Shown here: one piece after another, positions 58,401-64,000 of the stretch
Position numbering within the stretch: position 1 is the stretch's first letter
Layout: every line of letters starts with the position of its first letter
Assembly (NCBI GenBank): GCA_014529385.2
Contig: CM043952.1
Location: forward strand, 151,369,057 to 151,433,056
Origin: Adiantum capillus-veneris
Taxonomy: Eukaryota > Streptophyta > Polypodiopsida > Polypodiales > Pteridaceae
Reading direction: 5' to 3'
DNA length: 64,000 nucleotides
The notes under the pieces: model-generated
Told to the model about the DNA's origin: nothing
What the model saw: only the letters and a program-made list of their open reading frames with translations
The model's database searches: none
Translations under genes and position numbers: made by a program

Positions 58401-59700
58401 TCTCAGTCTGATGCAGCTGGCATATCTGATCCTCTATTCTTCACCCTCCCTTCGCCTGTCTCTTTCCTCAACTGAGTTGTGAGGTACAGACGAGCCAATA
58501 GCTGTCTGTAATCCTGTGATAACTTGGTTTCCATGTAGCTAGGTCGGATTACACACAGCTATCTATTGAGAGCCGAAAGATCTTTTCTATATCTCACCTC
58601 TATATCTCTCAAATTACTAGGTTCAGCTGACCCCAAGCGTAGGGCAATCTATACTCAAAAGGGGGACGATCTATTAATCTGCATATTGGTAGGCTCATCC
58701 CAAGTGCTCATCCGTGCATACCAGCAGTGTTTTGTCGCCCTCACTTGCTGACTGCATGGAGGATGTCAGTGCCAGTCATGGATATATTTATCCAGGGTGC
58801 TCCCATAATCTATGGAGGAAAGCCAGTACTTTGAATACGGCTTGGACCACCATAGGTACTGCTCCCATCTTTGCTCTGATGATCTCGAGGCCTTCACCCT
58901 CATCATGCTCTGCTAGTGACTGTCTTCTTCTATAACTTAGGTTGTGGGTGTAACCATATTATCAGAAAGCCACACTTTGTTTCATGACTCACGGAATTGT
59001 ACATACTACATCTACACAATGCACCAAGTGTTGCATGCACGTCTGGTCTCTCATTTTTCTCTGCAAGAGACTGTGGCCTTTTGAGGGTTATATATACACT
59101 CTTAACGGATTCCACATGCTGCCCACTAAAAGTAAACTGATATGTAGATCTCATCACCCAGGCAGCTCAGGTTATGAAACCCATAACCTTGGCAGTTTGA
59201 AGTTCAACCGTAAATCTCTATCTGTGCAAAAGGCATGTAATGCATTCATAAGGTCTTTGGAATCCCTTAGGTGAGTTTGATCCCGCCCCTTCTGAGACCT
59301 AATCTATATAGAGGTCAAATAATGTAGGTGAAAGCGGGGGTCCCTGTTTTATGGTGTACACCAACAGTACTGCTAACTGCATCTGCCGTGCCTTGCAGGG
59401 GCAGGGGATCACATTCTGTCCCTTATTGTCTCATTTAGGCCATAACTACTCCACCGTATCACTTCAGGGATCCCGACAGCCTCCTCATCAGTCTCTCACG
59501 TGGCACAATATCAAATGTCTGATCCACAAAGCAGCAATACATCGTGTTTTTCTTGCTTAACCCTCCTCAATGATTACTCTCGATGTAAAAATATAATTTA
59601 GGTTGGTGTACCCTTGTCGGGTCTCTTCTTTTCAATACTAATACAACAGTTCAGTATGGGCTGACAACCTAGCCGGGAATCCCTGCCTCGTTGCGCTATT
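58401..59700 (-). pseudogene. LINE reverse transcriptase remnant of a second type
   Basis: Minus-strand broken frames include VPRERLMRRL (about 59500-59460), followed by IKQGPPLSPTLFDLYID and a stop (about 59350-59300), the motif before the catalytic strands in LINE reverse transcriptases of the RTE/CR1-like kind. A frame at 59157-58930 continues it (YQFTFSGQHVESVKSVYITL). The FADD motif was not found. The wording differs from the LINE at 21845-26990, so this is another lineage. Many stops. Confidence 0.6.
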
Positions 59701-61468
59701 GACTATGTGAGCCAATGCTGGTGCAAGTGTCTCGCCAGCATGTTCAAAATGCTCGCTAGCAAGCTACTGTGATCATGAGCTCAGTGCTCACCCATACTTT
59801 AATCTCCATATAGCATGTTCACCTTCCTTTTTACTGGAAGAAATTCCATCGTATTGGCATCTCCAAAAAGATGGTGCACACACCAAACTCTTGCACCAAA
59901 GTCCATGCAAAAATGAAGAAGCGACCGCAATCTAACAAATTGGAACTGAAAACAAAGAATGGGGGATTTCCACAAGCAGTTATTCTGCAACGTAGAGAAC
60001 AAAATTGAGCAAGCAAATGTTATAGAAAGAGAACATACAGACGGAAACTAAGGTTCTGGGTCCTAGGAATGCCAAACAGACCTCTTGAGTCCCATGGCAA
60101 TTATTCCCTCCAGCAACTCTCCAAGAGAGCCTTGGATCAGTCCAATTCAACAGAAAACCCTAACCCAAATGCTGTCACAGTATGTCGTTACAAAAGGAAC
60201 TCTTATATGGTGCATCTTGATGTATTTTGGCGCTGTTACATGTACGAATATGCCTTCGAGACAATAATGCATAACTGACCCTTAACCAATGAAACTATTT
60301 GCTTTAAAATTCCAAAAAGATGCGATGATTAATAAGCTGACATCGCTGTGCAAGGTTCCAGACAACAATTGAACAGGGGCTTTGCGGTGAAATGTGACGA
60401 ACACTCACACCTAGTGAACAAGTTGGGTAAAATGGCTATCCAAAGATATTTCTTTGAGAACCCCAGATTCATTGTTGAGGAACCAACTCAGTTCAATAAA
60501 GTAGTCAATGTTTGTTTTAAATTAACACAACTGAACAGCCGTTATCTGTGATATGAGATATCCCTCAACCTGATTGTTGGACACTAGAAATTGCTGGGAC
60601 TATAAGTATCATTAAAAGACGGCTCAGGTTACAATCATATTAGAATACATTTGTACGTAACACTGACTCCACACATGGCTTCTGATTGTGACACTTTCCT
60701 AGCAACAGTATATTCCTTGGACAACTATATTGTCACATTTAACAAGGGGCAGATGCCTTCGGCAATACTCTCAATATTCAGGGAAATGAGGTGAGGCTTC
60801 ATCCCTTCACCTCCTGATCATAATCACACACCATTCCCTGGTCTATTTTTGACATTAGTACAAAATAAGACCCCTGTCTTGCTCCAGTTTACAACATGAC
60901 CTAAACTCTGGACAAGATGCTTCTTTACTACCGGCCACTACAGCCACACTTGAGAAAACCACTTTAGAAAGCAACAGAAAAAAAGTATTTGCCAGCTTAA
61001 AAGTGTAGCATTCAAAGAGAGGATTAGCTACAAGCACAACAAACAGAAAAGAACAAAGGAAACTAGCTGGCAAACTTAACAAAACTGAGAAAGCTTTACA
61101 TTTATCTTTGAGAATTTCACATCATCCTTTATTTGATTCACATCACCCTTGAATTATTAAATCGTTCTCAATGGCAGCCAGAAGCTTAACTTGGCAAACT
61201 CACAAACTTTTGAATGCCTGTAAAAATGGAGATGAGTTACAACATGATCGGCTTACAGAAGGTACATTTATAAGACACCTGAAGAATTTTGTGTTTCAAT
61301 CCAAGGCAAAATTGTGAAGGAAAAAATGAGTTACCAAGTATACATTCATTTTTCTAATCAACAGATGCAGATATCCTGTGTAGTTTAGCAAATTCTATTT
61401 AAAGTAACAAGGTAGCCTTCTCTCACAGAAGGAACCTTCAAACTGGTATACTTTGCTATTGATTTCCA
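59700..61468. other. Intergenic region and probable GUN1 3' UTR
   Basis: No recognisable protein, RNA gene or transposon was seen here. Short open frames on both strands (for example 60348-60551 plus and 60855-61082 minus) match nothing I recognise. The part nearest the GUN1 stop is probably its 3' UTR. This is one of the few stretches without an obvious microsatellite. Confidence 0.5.
61128..61133 (-). promoter_or_regulatory. Possible GUN1 polyadenylation signal AATAAA
   Basis: AATAAA on the minus strand lies about 336 nt downstream of the GUN1 stop codon, in AT-rich sequence without coding potential. Position and orientation fit a 3' UTR signal. Plant signals are loosely conserved, so this is only a candidate. 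Confidence 0.3.
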
Positions 61469-64000
61469 TTAATCAGCTGTTTCTGTTGCATCTAATCGCG
61501 TATCGTGAAGAACAAGAAGCTCGAGGGTGCCAGGTTCTAGGAGCCACCCTCCAACAATGGGGCCTGTAGACACAAGCCTGCCTTCGTTGTACTTGGCGAC
61601 CTTAAAAGGCGCACCAAGCGAAAGAAGATGAGACTCCACAGCTTGCTTCACTATACATTCACCAGCTACTTTACTATGTCGACCCCAACCAGTCAATATA
61701 CTGCAAATTGGGTGAAAAGTGTGTTAAGACAACTGCCACGATCATTTCCTGGGTGCAACTCACAATTCATAAAGATAGAAAGATACGTACCTGAGAAGCT
61801 TTGGCAGTTCATGACCCTCAAACACGATAGCCCGAATGTTCAACAGCCATGAATTTAACATAGCTTGTGCAGCCCCCACTGACATCAAGTGGAGGTCAAG
61901 ACAACACTGGTGCTCAGACATTTGCCATGCCTGTACCCAAACTTGACGCCGTCTTGCCTCAAGAACCACTTTTTGGGCACCTTCTTTCTGCAACATAAGA
62001 AACATACGTCCATCATTTCTGCCAAAAGCCCAAGACTCATGCATGATCCAAAACAGAAAAGTCCTCATAGCAAAAAAACTGATCACAACCTAGGGTTTGC
62101 ATACACTCAAGCATCTAAAACCCCAACAAAAAAAAAAGGTCATTACTCAAATAATTTGCCAGAAAAGAAGTTTACATGTGCACATCAGTCAGCATTTGTT
62201 CAAGACGTGAAAAATGCCTATGGCTAGCGTACATGTGCATATCAATGATTGCATGTTCACAATGTGAAGCCTGTACAAGGCTGGTTCCTACCTAAACAAC
62301 GATAATTTTCTAGTTTTCAACAGTGATCTTTTAAACAAGAAACAGTACAAACCTGACCAAAATGCCACAAGACATCAGCCAGCGCATTAAAGAATGCAGC
62401 AGCTGTTGAATGGTCCATGCGTGCCACCTCATCAAAAAGCACGTTGGCCAACTGCCAAACCTGAGTTTTGAATCCCATCAGCAGTCCATGTGCTACTCCA
62501 TACACCTTGCGATCAAACTGGCGTAGCTCTTCCAGTAGGGAGGCGGCCTCAACAAACGAAGCACAACGACTGCCAAAACAATGGGTATCCAGAACCCAAG
62601 CAAGTGAGCTTCAGTACACTCAGCACAATAGCCAATCTCTCTAAGTTTACATCATCACCTGCAGGCATGAAGAATGGCTGAAAAAGTCACAACATTAGGC
62701 TTAACACCCAGCTCCCACATCTCCTGAAACACCCTCACTGCTGCAAGGATGTCCTTGTGAGGTGTTTCTCTGACATTACCACTGTACAAGAGTGAATCAC
62801 TCTTGACACTCTTGTTTATGCTCAAATCAGAGAAGTCCAGGGCCCTGCCATGAGTGGTAACATCTCCCTTACCAGAGGTTGTAGGAACCATTGCAGCCTC
62901 CTCCTCACATGAAGGATAATGAGAGACATCCGTCTGTATAGAATCAGGAGAACGTCAGCATCTAGACTATAAGCAGCACCATGCTCATCAAAACTGAGGG
63001 GCATATACTGTGAGAAAAAGAAGAAGACGTTACCTGCCTGTTGCGACCATATGCATCTATAATGGAATTGAACGTTACTACATTCGGGCGAATGCCTGCT
63101 CTAATCATTTCATCAAGGAGATTTGTTGCATCATCAACTAGACCACTCTTGCACAAAGCATCAATCAATGAGCTGTATAGTACAACATCTAGCTTTAGCC
63201 CAGCTTCCTTGAACTCTTTGAAGATCTGAAGAGCTTCTTTATGAAGTCCCCCTTTAGAAAAGGTATCAATTAATGTGGAGTATGTCAACACACTTGGAGA
63301 TACATTCTCTGATTTCATCTTCTTGAAAAGCTCAGATGCCTCTCGATACTTCCCTTGTTTACCATAAGCGTCCAGAAGGGCATTGTATGTCACTGCATCC
63401 TTTTTCCATCCAGCCTTTTCCATTTGTCTGCACACAAGAAGTGCATCCTCAAATTTGCCCAATTTAGCATAAATGTACACGAGGGTATTGTAAGAAACCC
63501 TATCTGGGACGATCTTTGTGCTCTTCATCTCCTCATACACGGCAACAGCTTCCACATACCGGCCGGCTTTTCCATAACCATCAAGAAGAGTGCTGTAAGT
63601 GACCACATTTGGCTTTACAGAATTTCGGTGCATGCTAGCAACTATTGCAGCAGCTCGGTCCATCTTGCCTGACTTACAAACTGCATCTACCACTGTATTG
63701 TAAGTAAATATATCTTGATCAATCCCCCTTCGTTGCATTTCTTCAAAAGTCTTCTGTGCTTCCTCCCACATATGCCCTCTGCTGCAGACTGCAATCAAGG
63801 AGTTGAAAGTGATTCTATCAGGGTCAACACCTTCCCTCTCCATCTCCTCAAAAAAACTCATTGCCTTCTTGTAATCAACTCCACCTTTACCACATGCATC
63901 TATGACAGCATTATATGTGATAAGGTTAGGCTTACACCCACATTTCTTCATGGCTTCAAAGACCTGGAGGGCCCTGCCACACTGTCCACTTCGTCCATAT
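61469..64000 (-). CDS. GUN1: GUN1, chloroplast PPR-SMR protein (5' part beyond window)
   Basis: Five exons are visible on the minus strand: beyond 64000 to 63034, 62933-62659, 62569-62353, 61987-61791 and 61700-61469 (stop TAA at 61471-61469). All four introns (100, 89, 365 and 90 bp) are GT-AG and the phases match, giving 628 residues; Arabidopsis GUN1 has about 918, so roughly 290 N-terminal residues, including any transit peptide, lie outside. The first visible exon holds about nine P-type PPR motifs (for example residues LITYN, RITFN, VVTYS), another PPR ([14 protein letters not shown]) follows in the next exon, and the last two exons encode the SMR domain with LDLHLMS and TGWGRHSKV. Order and wording follow GUN1 rather than other PPR-SMR proteins such as pTAC2. 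GUN1 acts in plastid nucleoids in plastid-to-nucleus retrograde signalling, linked to protein homeostasis and tetrapyrrole metabolism. The start of exon 62933 was chosen because the reading frame upstream of it contains a TGA and a good acceptor (TCTATACAG) follows. No breaks are seen. Confidence 0.95.

Overview
The window is nuclear DNA of a land plant with a large, repeat-rich genome. The one clearly functional host gene is the C-terminal two thirds of GUN1, a chloroplast PPR-SMR protein of land plants. It lies on the minus strand at the right edge with GT-AG introns and all splice phases intact. Nearly everything else is transposon-derived: Ty3 chromoviruses, LINEs, a Helitron and MITEs, plus very many (CT/GA)n and (CA/GT)n tracts. 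The species cannot be fixed from the sequence; a fern or another large-genome plant is my guess.

Layout. 1-2169: end of a minus-strand LTR element running off the left edge (initiator-Met primer-binding site, then a ~2.1 kb LTR holding a palindromic MITE). 2170-5400: unassigned sequence, a 41-bp minisatellite, a second copy of the MITE, microsatellites. 5413-7476: decayed LINE endonuclease segment (+). 7477-9885: no recognisable gene. 9886-27000: a three-level nest. A minus-strand LINE is split by a plus-strand Ty3 element (10968-21844), which is itself split by a minus-strand Ty3 element (11916-17206, exact 5-bp duplication ACTAT). Both Ty3 elements are dead and lack gag and most of their 5' LTR.

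27100-33060: gag-like fragments, Ser/Pro-rich tandem repeats, a first copy of a dispersed repeat ('R') and tandem duplications. 33161-40122: a degraded Helitron on the minus strand encoding Rep, a PIF1-type helicase and an apurinic-like endonuclease (EN), with helicase and EN in one frame (Helentron-type organisation), preceded by a possible OB-fold/RPA-like gene. 40365-45160: tandem duplication, a possible LTR with TATA box, and a cluster of ~200-bp MITEs. 46185-53935: second R copy, gag remnants, a GC-rich 153-bp hairpin, a TTAA-flanked 1.3-kb element and a (GA)n compound minisatellite. 54805-59700: third R copy, a seven-unit heat-shock element and a second type of LINE reverse transcriptase. 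59700-61468: intergenic DNA and the probable GUN1 3' UTR.

Apart from GUN1 there is no pathway. The coding remnants belong to mobile elements and nearly all carry stops, frameshifts or missing catalytic residues. Several microsatellites lie inside repeat families (LTRs, R repeats), which suggests that transposition spread them.
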